From Oscillospiraceae bacterium (lineage in GTDB: Bacteria; Bacillota; Clostridia; Oscillospirales; Oscillospiraceae): 64,000 nucleotides of DNA. Of this stretch, positions 23,348 to 30,245 are shown one piece after another. Location: the NCBI GenBank assembly GCA_902801295.1, contig CADCHN010000008.1:1-64000 (forward strand), in the 5' to 3' direction. Within the stretch, counting starts at the first letter, position 1; every line of letters starts with the position of its first letter. A program made the position numbers and the translations under genes. The notes below the pieces were generated by a model. It saw only the letters and a list, made by a program, of their open reading frames with translations. It was not told the DNA's origin and did not search any database.

Positions 23348-23376
23348 ATTTTAGCACAAAGGCCGCATGTGCACAA
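23348..23376 (-). promoter_or_regulatory. Promoter of the MATE-M42 operon
   Basis: Reading leftward, TTGTGC (23,376-23,371), a 17-base spacer and TAAAAT (23,353-23,348). It is 10 bases before the ATG, so the leader is very short or absent. Confidence 0.5.
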
Positions 23377-23390
23377 CCGTTTTGCGGCAA

Positions 23391-23422
23391 AAAAACGCCC
23401 GTCCATGCGGACGGGCGTTTTT
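23391..23422 (-). terminator. Terminator after rplL
   Basis: AAAAACGCCCGTCC (23,391-23,404) and GGACGGGCGTTTTT (23,409-23,422) make a perfect 14-bp stem with a 4-base loop. It ends the rplJ-rplL unit on the minus strand. Confidence 0.88.
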
Positions 23423-23443
23423 GTGTTTGGCTTAGACGATCTC

Positions 23444-23815
23444 TTACTTGAGCTCGACGGTAGCGCCGACGGCTTCGAGCTTGGCCTTGATCTCTTCGCC
23501 GTCTTCCTTGGAAACGGCTTCCTTGATCTTGGCGGGCACGCCTTCGACCAGAGCCTTGGCGTCAGCCAGGCCGAGACCGGTGATGCCGCGGACTTCCTTG
23601 ATGACCTTGATCTTCTCAGCACCGAAGCTGGTCATGACAACGTCAAACTCGGTCTGCTCTTCGACGGGAGCGGCAACAGCGCCGGTGGCGGGGCCAGCAG
23701 CGACGGCAGCGGCGGAAACGCCGAAGGTGTCTTCCAGAGCATGGACGAGCTCGCTGAGCTCGAGAACGGTGAGGCCCTTGATGGACTCGATCAGGGCAGC
23801 GATTTTTTCACTCAT
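23444..23815 (-). CDS. rplL: 50S ribosomal protein L7/L12
   Basis: A 123-residue L7/L12, the multi-copy stalk protein that recruits translation factors. It has the N-terminal dimerisation helices ([20 protein letters not shown]), the Ala-rich hinge ([19 protein letters not shown]) and the C-terminal domain ([20 protein letters not shown]). The start at 23,815 is the family start and has GGAGG upstream. It follows rplJ after 36 bases. A strong terminator lies directly downstream, so rpoB is not in this operon. Confidence 0.97.
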   Translation of the reverse strand: MSEKIAALIESIKGLTVLELSELVHALEDTFGVSAAAVAAGPATGAVAAPVEEQTEFDVVMTSFGAEKIKVIKEVRGITGLGLADAKALVEGVPAKIKEAVSKEDGEEIKAKLEAVGATVELK

Positions 23816-23851
23816 TGTAATTTCCTCCATTAAATTCTTTGTGGTCTGCGA

Positions 23852-24385
23852 TTATTCCGCAGCTTCGGCAGCGGGGGTCTCGATGGAGCCGCCCTTCTGC
23901 TCCAGGATCTGACCGAGGCAGACGGCCAGGCCGGTGATGGGTGCGATCATGGTGCCCAGAACCTTGGCGTACAGGGTGTCCTTGCTCTGCAGCTCGGACA
24001 TCTCGGCGATTTCCTTCTCATTGAGGACCTTGCCCTCCATGAAGGCGGCCTTAATGTTGAAGCGCTCATTGAGCTTCTTGCTGTAATCGCTGAGGATACG
24101 GAAAGGAGCGATGGGGTCATTCTCGGCGGTAGCCAGAGAGGTGGTGCCGTTGAGGACGGAGTCGAGCTCGTTCATCCCCAGCTTGTCCAGAGCCTTTCTG
24201 GTCAGGGTGTTCTTGACGACGGTGTACTCCACGCCGTCCTTGCGCAGATCGGTACGCAGAGCGGTGTCCTCGGCCACGGTGATGCCCTTGTAATCGACCA
24301 GGACGCCGGCGCCCGCGTTCTTGATACGCTCGGCCAGTGCTTCGACGATCGCCTGCTTTTCGCTAAGAACCTTTGCGTTCGGCAT
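23852..24385 (-). CDS. rplJ: 50S ribosomal protein L10
   Basis: A 177-residue L10, which anchors the L7/L12 stalk to 23S rRNA. The start MPNAKVLSEKQAIVEALAER and the VVKNTLTRKAL motif are typical, as is the C-terminal L7/L12-binding helix. An L10-leader RNA lies upstream (24,404-24,540), where excess L10-L7/L12 complex represses the operon. Here rplJ-rplL form a two-gene unit with their own promoter, terminated after rplL. Confidence 0.97.
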   Translation of the reverse strand: MPNAKVLSEKQAIVEALAERIKNAGAGVLVDYKGITVAEDTALRTDLRKDGVEYTVVKNTLTRKALDKLGMNELDSVLNGTTSLATAENDPIAPFRILSDYSKKLNERFNIKAAFMEGKVLNEKEIAEMSELQSKDTLYAKVLGTMIAPITGLAVCLGQILEQKGGSIETPAAEAAE

Positions 24386-24403
24386 GTGTGTTTTTCACCT
24401 CCA

Positions 24404-24540
24404 CACAGATGATTCACGCCCATAAAGAAAACCCTTCCGCCAACAGACGAAAGGGCACAAAAACAATCAATTCCATAGAGATGTTGTTGATGTCCTCGGC
24501 AGGATTTACGGCCGGAGCCACCTGCTGTCTTTGGAGCGCT
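24404..24540 (-). promoter_or_regulatory. Ribosomal protein L10 leader
   Basis: The leader on the minus strand contains the family hallmark AAGACAGCAGGTGGC followed by a CCTGCCGAGG segment. A later hairpin pairs CCCTTTCG with CGGAAGGG close to the rplJ RBS. This matches the L10 leader (Rfam L10_leader) by position and sequence. Binding of L10-L7/L12 to it is known to repress translation or promote termination. Confidence 0.85.
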
Positions 24541-24545
24541 CAACT

Positions 24546-24574
24546 AATATAGCCGAAAAGCAGCGGCTTGTCAA
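24546..24574 (-). promoter_or_regulatory. Promoter of rplJ-rplL
   Basis: Reading leftward, TTGACA (24,574-24,569), a 17-base spacer and TATATT (24,551-24,546). The -35 box overlaps the stop codon of folT. Confidence 0.85.
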
Positions 24575-25113
24575 GGTTTTTTTTCGCTTTTTCCGCCGCT
24601 TTTTTCACGGATCAGGCGCAGCAGCGCCGTGGATGCCTGGATAGCGACGATCACCGCGGTCTGCACGGCGGTCATCACAAAAAACTGCGGGATGCGCGCG
24701 GCCGCGAGCGCGGTCAGATTGGCCTTGAACTTCCAGACGATGAGCGCGGTATTGAGCACGAGAGTCACGAGGAGACAGTTGGTGAGCGCGGCCAGAAAGG
24801 CGCGCAGCCAGCTCCCTTCCCGGCGGTAGAGATACAGGCCGAAAATGAGGCCCGTCAGCGCCGCCGTCGCGGTAAAGCCCCAGTAGTAGGCGCCGGTGGG
24901 GAACAGCAGTGCCCCGATCAGATCGCCCAGCGCGGCGGTCAGCGCCGCCCAGGCCGGCCCGTACAGCATGGCCGACACCGCTACCGCGGCAAAGCCCAGG
25001 CCGATCTTCATCAGCGGCGTATTGATGGCCAGTACGCGGGAAAACACCACGTCCAGCGCGATCAGCAGCGCCGACACCGTCAGCTGCCGCAGCGTGATTG
25101 TTTCAGATTTCAT
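24571..25113 (-). CDS. folT: Folate-type ECF transporter S-component
   Basis: A 180-residue membrane protein with about six helices, matching the folate S-component family: RVLAINTPLMKIGLGF, then MLYGPAWAALTAALGDLIGA and LFPTGAYYWGFTATA. S-components bind the vitamin and share an energising module; EcfA1, EcfA2 and EcfT are encoded at 50,161-52,678. The gene is preceded by a THF riboswitch (25,162-25,259), which strongly supports folate as substrate. The start at 25,113 has AAAGGAGG upstream. The rplJ promoter begins at its stop codon. Confidence 0.9.
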   Translation of the reverse strand: MKSETITLRQLTVSALLIALDVVFSRVLAINTPLMKIGLGFAAVAVSAMLYGPAWAALTAALGDLIGALLFPTGAYYWGFTATAALTGLIFGLYLYRREGSWLRAFLAALTNCLLVTLVLNTALIVWKFKANLTALAAARIPQFFVMTAVQTAVIVAIQASTALLRLIREKSGGKSEKKP

Positions 25114-25161
25114 TAAAAAGCCTCCTTTCCACAGTCGCGGAAAAGAGGGCGCTCATTCCGG

Positions 25162-25259
25162 GACAGCGGACGCGGGAATCCATCGCAGCATGCATCATGC
25201 TTTCGTCCGGCGGCGACATCCCATCTGCCGGCACTTGACGCGGTTTCCCTACTCTGTCA
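25162..25259 (-). promoter_or_regulatory. Tetrahydrofolate (THF) riboswitch
   Basis: The minus-strand leader contains, in order, GACAGAGTAG, CGCGTCAAGTG, ATGGGATGTCG, an ACGAA joint and GCGTCCGCTGTC. The end pair GACAG/CTGTC closes the structure. These segments match, in the same order, those of the known THF riboswitch before folT genes. An inner stem of CCGGC type pairs with GCCGG. Binding of reduced folate would repress folT. Confidence 0.9.
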
Positions 25260-25274
25260 GTTTTGTTCGCGCTC

Positions 25275-25303
25275 AATATATCACAGGCGCGCGCACATTG
25301 CAA
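25275..25303 (-). promoter_or_regulatory. Promoter of folT
   Basis: Reading leftward, TTGCAA (25,303-25,298), a 17-base spacer and TATATT (25,280-25,275). Transcription would begin about 10 bases before the riboswitch. Confidence 0.7.
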
Positions 25304-25309
25304 GCGCGC

Positions 25310-25339
25310 GTATCAAATTTCCCAACCCGGGAAATACTA
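25310..25339 (+). promoter_or_regulatory. Candidate forespore (sigma-F/sigma-G type) promoter of sigG
   Basis: GTATC (25,310-25,314), a 15-base spacer and GGAAATACTA (25,330-25,339) resemble the sigma-F/sigma-G consensus rather than sigma-A. It lies 35 bases before the sigG start. The -10 region overlaps a small palindrome ATTTCCC/GGGAAAT. Confidence 0.5.
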
Positions 25340-25373
25340 ACTCCACTCTTGTTTACGGGGGTGGAGCATTTTT

Positions 25374-26150
25374 ATGCAGGCGAAAGTCGAGATCTGCGGT
25401 GTGAACACCGCAAAGCTGCCGGTGCTCAAAAGCGCGGAGTCGCGCGCGCTGATGGAGAAAGCCCAGGCCGGCGACAAGGCCGCCCGCGAAGAGCTGATTG
25501 CCGGGAACCTCCGGCTGGTGCTGAGCGTGGTGCAAAAGTTCGCCGGGCGCGGCGAGAGCATGGACGACCTCTTCCAGGTGGGCTGCATCGGGCTTATCAA
25601 GGCCATCGACTGCTTCGATCTGAACCAGAACGTCCAGTTTTCCACCTACGGCGTTCCCATGATTGCCGGGGAGCTGCGGCGCTTCCTGCGCGACCACAGC
25701 GCGCTGCGCGTCAGCCGCTCGATGCGCGACACCGCCTACAAGGTGCTGCAGGCCAAGGAAAAGCTGACCGCCCGCGACGGCCGGGAGCCGAGCGTGGAGC
25801 AGATCGCCGCGGAGCTGGGCATCCCCCGGCAGGAGGTCGTGTTCGCGATGGACGCGGTCTGCGAGCCGGTGAGCCTCTACGAGCCGGTGTTCAGCGACGG
25901 CGGAGAGAGCTCCACCGTGATGGACCAAATCGGCGACACCCGCAACACCGACGAGCATTGGCTGGAGCAGATCGCCCTGGCCGACGCGATGCGCCGCTTA
26001 ACAAAGCGCGAAAAGCGCATCCTCGCGCTGCGCTTTTACGACGGACGCACCCAGATGGAGGTTGCCCGCGAGGTTGGCATCTCCCAGGCCCAGGTCTCCC
26101 GCCTGGAGAAAAACGCGATCTCGCAGATCAAGAAGAATATGAGCTCTTAA
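25374..26150 (+). CDS. sigG: RNA polymerase sporulation sigma factor sigma-G
   Basis: A 258-residue sigma-70 family protein. The N-terminus KVEICGVNTAKLPVLKS is diagnostic for sigma-G, the late forespore sigma factor. Region 2 (ELIAGNLRLVLSVVQKF, DDLFQVGCIGLIKAID, QFSTYGVPMIAGELRRFL), region 3 (EQIAAELGI) and region 4 (RFYDGRTQMEVAREVGISQA) follow in order. The start at 25,374 is near a GGGGGTGGAGC RBS. In many spore formers sigG follows spoIIGA-sigE; here it stands alone between folT and dapF. It shows that the organism belongs to a sporulating lineage. Confidence 0.95.
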   Translation: MQAKVEICGVNTAKLPVLKSAESRALMEKAQAGDKAAREELIAGNLRLVLSVVQKFAGRGESMDDLFQVGCIGLIKAIDCFDLNQNVQFSTYGVPMIAGELRRFLRDHSALRVSRSMRDTAYKVLQAKEKLTARDGREPSVEQIAAELGIPRQEVVFAMDAVCEPVSLYEPVFSDGGESSTVMDQIGDTRNTDEHWLEQIALADAMRRLTKREKRILALRFYDGRTQMEVAREVGISQAQVSRLEKNAISQIKKNMSS

Positions 26151-26159
26151 CGCTGAAAA

Positions 26160-26190
26160 GAGGTCCCGGAAACTGTGTTTCCGGGACCTC
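26160..26190. terminator. Terminator between sigG and dapF
   Basis: GAGGTCCCGGAAA (26,160-26,172) and TTTCCGGGACCTC (26,178-26,190) form a 13-bp perfect stem with a 5-base loop between converging genes. T-runs are weak on both sides. Confidence 0.7.
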
Positions 26191-26191
26191 G

Positions 26192-27010
26192 TTAACAATT
26201 AAATTCTTCCACGACAGCGGTCGGGCCGGTGAGCAGCAGATCGCCCACACGCCCGTTTTCGCGCCGGAACCGAACGCTGAGACGCCCGCCGGGCATGTCG
26301 ATTTCCAGCCGATTGCCGGGAATTGCTCCGCGCAGGGCGAGGCTCGCGGCGATCGAGCCGCAGCCGGTGCCGCAGGCGAGCGTAAAGTCCTCGACGCCGC
26401 GCTCGAAGGTGATCGCGCGCACGCGCTCTTCTCCCGTCCGGCAGACAAAGCTGACGTTTGCGCCCTTCGGGAAGGCTGGGCTGCGCCGCAGGGCGCGGCC
26501 GCGCTCGCGCAGGGCGTCCAGGTCGTCAAAATCGGCCGCCGGCGTCTCGACCACCGCGTGCGGGATGCCGGGGTCGCCGAGCTCCACATAGGCGCAGTCA
26601 TAGACTGCGCCCAGCGCCTCGGCCGGGCGGTGCGGATCGACGATCGAAGGGTCGTTGAGGCGCACCTCGTACTGTTCCCGGGTGATCTGCCGGGCGGTGA
26701 CCAGGCCGGCCGTGGCGAGCACGCGGATGTGCTGCGGATCAGGCGCAAGGCCATGCTCCACGCCGTAGCGGGCGATGCATCGCGCGCCGTTGCCGCACAT
26801 CTCGCCGAGGCTGCCGTCCGCGTTATAAAACAGCATGCCGAAGTCCGCCTCATCCCCGGCCGCCGGCACGATCACGATCATGCCGTCCGTTTCAGCGCAG
26901 GCGCATAAACGCAGGGCGAGGCCGCTGAGGTCCTCGCCCTGAAGTCCGCCGTGCAGGTTCTCCGTCAAAACGAAGGAGTTGCCCGCGCCGTGCATTTTGG
27001 TGCAGCGCAT
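26192..27010 (-). CDS. dapF: Diaminopimelate epimerase
   Basis: A 272-residue DapF, converting LL- to meso-diaminopimelate for lysine and peptidoglycan synthesis. The start MRCTKMHGAGNSFVL, the first catalytic Cys in EMCGNGARC (Cys72) and the second in LACGTGCGS (Cys213) are as expected. Most family members have ACGTGAGS, so the extra Cys217 is unusual but next to, not replacing, the catalytic Cys. It begins directly after the stop codon of the symporter gene with no gap, so they are co-transcribed. Confidence 0.95.
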   Translation of the reverse strand: MRCTKMHGAGNSFVLTENLHGGLQGEDLSGLALRLCACAETDGMIVIVPAAGDEADFGMLFYNADGSLGEMCGNGARCIARYGVEHGLAPDPQHIRVLATAGLVTARQITREQYEVRLNDPSIVDPHRPAEALGAVYDCAYVELGDPGIPHAVVETPAADFDDLDALRERGRALRRSPAFPKGANVSFVCRTGEERVRAITFERGVEDFTLACGTGCGSIAASLALRGAIPGNRLEIDMPGGRLSVRFRRENGRVGDLLLTGPTAVVEEFNC

Positions 27011-28243
27011 TTATTGTTTCTTCGCGTTGAGCTTCTTCTGCAGCCAATCCTTGCCGTCGTTGAAGCGGGAGACGATGAAGGAGGCCACATAGTCGCCGGC
27101 CGCGTTGACCATGGTGGCGGGAGGATCGACGAGGTCGCCGATGGCCTGCGCGATCGGGAAGGCGATGGGCAGCGCCTCGGGGAAGAACAGGGAGCAGAGC
27201 ACCAGCTCGCCGGTGCCGCCGCCGCCGGGGATACCGGACATGGCAACGGAGGAGACCGTCGCGACGACGATCGCCAGCAGCGCGTCGGTGGTGGCGAAGT
27301 CCTTGCCGAACATGCCGAAGAGGAAGGCGACCTTGATGATGGCGCTCATGCCGGAGCCGTCCATGTTCATCGTTGCGCCCATGGGCAGCACGATATCGGT
27401 GACGTCCTTGGAGATGCCGGTGTCCTCGGCAGCTTCCATGTTGGTGGGAATGGTCGCGACAGAGGAGCAGGTGCCAAAGGCAACCGCGGCGGGACGGAAG
27501 AGGTGCCGGAACATGACCTTGACGGCGCCCTTGCCGCCGCCGAAGCGGGCGTAGAGCGGGAAGATCAGGAACATGTAGGCGAAGGAGACGACGTAGTAGA
27601 GGATGATGGCGCGGGCGTAGTTGGTCATCAGGTCGGCGCCGTGGGCGGCGACGAGAGCGGCGAAGAAGCCGAAGAAGCCGATCGGGGCGTAGTAGCTGAT
27701 GAGCTTAATGACCTTCATGAGGACGTTGGTGATCTCCTCGAGGAGCTTGGCGACCTTGGTCTCAGGCCCGCCGCACATCTGCACGCCGAAGCCGAAGAAA
27801 ATGCCGGCGATGATGAGCTGCAGGATAGAGCGGCGGCTCCAGAGCTCGGGGAAGTCGGACTTGGTGAAGAAGCCGACGATCATTTCACCGGCGCTCATGG
27901 GCTCTTTCGCGCCCTCTTCAAAGGCGGGATCGCCGATGTACACGGGGATGAAGCGCACGAGGACGTACATGATGACGGAAGCGATGATCGTGGTGACCAT
28001 GAAGGTGAGCACCGTCGTTCCCATCAGCTTGCCGGCGCGCTTGGCGCTCTTCATGTTAGCGATGGCGGAGGAGATGGAGAAGAAGACCATCGGGACGACA
28101 ACGCAGAACATCATGTTGATGAACAGCGTGCCCAGAGGCTCGAGCACCGAGGCGCCCTTCCAGTAGAAACCGACCAGGCAGCCGGCCACGATGCCGATGA
28201 TCATAGTAAAGAAGAACCAGTTGTTTTTCAGAAACTTTGACAT
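27011..28243 (-). CDS. Dicarboxylate/amino acid:cation symporter (DAACS)
   Basis: A 410-residue membrane transporter of the DAACS (GltP/SstT-like) family that takes up glutamate, aspartate, serine or C4-dicarboxylates with Na+ or H+. About eight helices plus two re-entrant hairpins are indicated. Signatures are the Ser-rich hairpin FGTCSSVATIPTNM, the NMDGSG motif in helix 7 and GIPGGGGTGELVL in hairpin 2. It is read from the promoter at 28,278-28,306 and is immediately followed by dapF. Divergent from it lies an AraC-type regulator that may control it. Confidence 0.9.
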   Translation of the reverse strand: MSKFLKNNWFFFTMIIGIVAGCLVGFYWKGASVLEPLGTLFINMMFCVVVPMVFFSISSAIANMKSAKRAGKLMGTTVLTFMVTTIIASVIMYVLVRFIPVYIGDPAFEEGAKEPMSAGEMIVGFFTKSDFPELWSRRSILQLIIAGIFFGFGVQMCGGPETKVAKLLEEITNVLMKVIKLISYYAPIGFFGFFAALVAAHGADLMTNYARAIILYYVVSFAYMFLIFPLYARFGGGKGAVKVMFRHLFRPAAVAFGTCSSVATIPTNMEAAEDTGISKDVTDIVLPMGATMNMDGSGMSAIIKVAFLFGMFGKDFATTDALLAIVVATVSSVAMSGIPGGGGTGELVLCSLFFPEALPIAFPIAQAIGDLVDPPATMVNAAGDYVASFIVSRFNDGKDWLQKKLNAKKQ

Positions 28244-28277
28244 GAGCGGAACCCTCCTTGAGGCTTTTTACTGCTTC

Positions 28278-28306
28278 ATTATATTTGCGAAGAAACGCAA
28301 AGTAAA
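28278..28306 (-). promoter_or_regulatory. Promoter of the symporter-dapF operon
   Basis: Reading leftward, TTTACT (28,306-28,301), a 17-base spacer and TATAAT (28,283-28,278), 34 bases before the ATG. Confidence 0.7.
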
Positions 28307-28319
28307 TGGCTTTCGGTGC

Positions 28320-28348
28320 TTGAAACATTGCAAAAAGTGCTGTATACT
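28320..28348 (+). promoter_or_regulatory. Promoter of the AraC-type regulator
   Basis: TTGAAA (28,320-28,325), a 17-base spacer and TATACT (28,343-28,348), 21 bases before the ATG at 28,370. It is 14 bases away from the -35 box of the divergent symporter promoter, so one regulator could affect both. Confidence 0.75.
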
Positions 28349-28369
28349 TGTCCGCGGGAGGGATGCTCG

Positions 28370-29212
28370 ATGAAAAAGGACGGCAGCTTTGCCCGCGAGG
28401 GCTATCTGGAGGAGAATTACCACTATTTTCATCTGCGCGACACGGCCGGGCAGGAGCGGGATTTTCATTTTCACGACTTTGACAAGATCGTGCTGCTGCT
28501 GGCAGGGCGCGTGGACTACACGGTGGAGAATGTGACCTACTCTTTGCGGCCCTGGGATGTGCTGCTCGTGAAGCACCACACGATCCACAAGGCCGTCATC
28601 GACCGCGCCGTCCCCTACGACCGCGTGATCGTCTATCTCGACCGGCGCTTTTTCGAGCGCAGCGCGCCGGGCGTCGGGCTGATGGACTGCTTCGACTGGG
28701 CCGACCAGAGCGGACAGTATCTGCTGACGCCCGACGAGGAGCAGAAGAAAGCCCTCGCGGAGGCGATGACCTCCTACGAGGCGCTGATCGGCGACCGGCA
28801 GCTCGGCGCGCAGATGCTGCGCGACAACTGCATCTCACGCCTTCTGGTGCACGTCAACCGTCTCTCGGTCAGCTCCTCCCTGCCGCGCGGCGCCGATGCC
28901 GTCAGCGATCCGAAGATCGCGCAGGCGCTGAGCTACATCAATGAAAATCTGAGCCGCGACCTGAGCGTCGAAACGCTCTGTGAACAGGTATTTCTCAGCC
29001 GCTATCACTTCATGCGCCTGTTCAAGGCGCAGACCGGCATGACCGTGCACGCCTATGTGCGCCAGAAGCGCCTGATCCAGGCCGCGCGGCTGATCCGCGA
29101 GGGCGCGCCCGCCGCCCGCGCCGCCGCCGAGAGCGGCTTTGCGGACTATTCCGCCTTTCATCGCGCCTTCCGCGAGGCCTTCGGCACCAGCCCTGGCCGG
29201 CTCAAGGAGTAG
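28370..29212 (+). CDS. AraC-family transcriptional regulator
   Basis: A 280-residue regulator. The N-terminal cupin-like ligand domain (DFHFHDFDKIVLLLAGRVDY, then PWDVLLVKHHTIHKAV) is followed by the two C-terminal HTHs of AraC/XylS proteins (about 185-280; LSVETLCEQVFLSRYHFMRL and AAAESGFADYSAFHRAF). The start at 28,370 has GGGAGGG upstream. Gene and symporter promoters are back to back, so it may regulate amino-acid or dicarboxylate uptake; this is inference. The effector is unknown. Confidence 0.88.
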   Translation: MKKDGSFAREGYLEENYHYFHLRDTAGQERDFHFHDFDKIVLLLAGRVDYTVENVTYSLRPWDVLLVKHHTIHKAVIDRAVPYDRVIVYLDRRFFERSAPGVGLMDCFDWADQSGQYLLTPDEEQKKALAEAMTSYEALIGDRQLGAQMLRDNCISRLLVHVNRLSVSSSLPRGADAVSDPKIAQALSYINENLSRDLSVETLCEQVFLSRYHFMRLFKAQTGMTVHAYVRQKRLIQAARLIREGAPAARAAAESGFADYSAFHRAFREAFGTSPGRLKE

Positions 29213-29225
29213 ATAAACATATAAG

Positions 29226-29253
29226 AAAAGAGGATGCTGTCGCATCCTCTTTT
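29226..29253. terminator. Bidirectional terminator
   Basis: AAAAGAGGATGC and GCATCCTCTTTT form a 12-bp stem with loop TGTC between the converging AraC and PAP2 genes. Confidence 0.85.
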
Positions 29254-29258
29254 CTGTA

Positions 29259-30227
29259 TCAGGCAGCTTTTTCGGTTTTCTTTTTGCCAATCCTGGCCGT
29301 GAGCTTGAAGAGCATCGGGTAGACGGCGATGACGACGAAAATCACGATTGCGTAGCGTCCGGAACGGATCAGGTGCGCGGCAAAGTTGCCCGCGTCGAGC
29401 AACTCCTTCGGGAAGGGAAGCTTGAGCAGCGTATTGAGCCCGAAGTACACCGCGCCGCCTCCCACGATGCGAAGCAGCGCGCGGATCGGGCTGCGGGTAT
29501 TTTCAAAGCGCACATACCTTTCCTCGAAGGGCTCGGCCAGCAGGAAGCCGACCAGCATGCCGAAGGCGCTGAAATAGTCGGTGCTGGTGCAGTAGAAGAA
29601 GCCCGGCAGCGCCGTGAGGACGATCACGCCGGCAAAGACCCAGCGGTTTTTGATTTTCTTCTGCAGCCAGGGGATGAAGAAGATGACGAGCGCGCCGAGC
29701 GCCCAGCCGGCCAGCACGTCCGTCGGGAAGTGCGCGCCGACGACCACGCGGGAGATGCCCACCAGCAGCGGCAGCACGAAGGCCAGCACAGTGGCCCATT
29801 TTTTCCGCAGGCAGAGGGCGGCCGATCCGTACACCGTGGCAGCGCCCGAGGAATGGCCGCTGGGGAAAGAATAGCCCTGGGCGGCGACGTCGAATTTGTC
29901 GGCCTTGCTGTCAATCAGGCGCAGCAGGTCGATCCGCTCGCTGCAGAAATACGGCCGCAGGCGCAGCGCGATGTTCTTGATCAGCGGGTTCCAGACGTTG
30001 GCGACGAGGAAGTTCATGCCGATGAATTTGCCGAACTCCTTGTCGTAACACCAGTAGAAAAAGCCCATAATGACGATCATCAGCAGCTCCTCGCCGAACA
30101 TCGACAGCTGCGAGAGAGCGCCGATCGCGCCGGCGCTGAGATGGCTTTGCAGCCACTCCATCAGCGCGATCTCCCAGTCGAGGAAGAAGCGGTTGCCCTG
30201 GACGGCCGCGGCGGTCAGAAAGCTCAT
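29259..30227 (-). CDS. PAP2-family membrane phosphatase
   Basis: A 322-residue integral membrane protein with the three PAP2 phosphatase motifs: KNIALRLRP, PSGHS and SRVVVGAHFPTDV, all in the first 180 residues. Enzymes of this type dephosphorylate lipid phosphates such as undecaprenyl diphosphate or phosphatidic acid on the outer membrane face. Extra C-terminal helices (to about residue 310) make it longer than the simplest members and resemble the DedA-free long PAP2 type of Firmicutes. The basic tail is rich in Lys. It is the last gene of a leftward run that begins with the GH2 gene; the gap to GH36 is 18 bases. Confidence 0.88.
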   Translation of the reverse strand: MSFLTAAAVQGNRFFLDWEIALMEWLQSHLSAGAIGALSQLSMFGEELLMIVIMGFFYWCYDKEFGKFIGMNFLVANVWNPLIKNIALRLRPYFCSERIDLLRLIDSKADKFDVAAQGYSFPSGHSSGAATVYGSAALCLRKKWATVLAFVLPLLVGISRVVVGAHFPTDVLAGWALGALVIFFIPWLQKKIKNRWVFAGVIVLTALPGFFYCTSTDYFSAFGMLVGFLLAEPFEERYVRFENTRSPIRALLRIVGGGAVYFGLNTLLKLPFPKELLDAGNFAAHLIRSGRYAIVIFVVIAVYPMLFKLTARIGKKKTEKAA

Positions 30228-30245
30228 TGCCTGTTCCTCCTTTTG

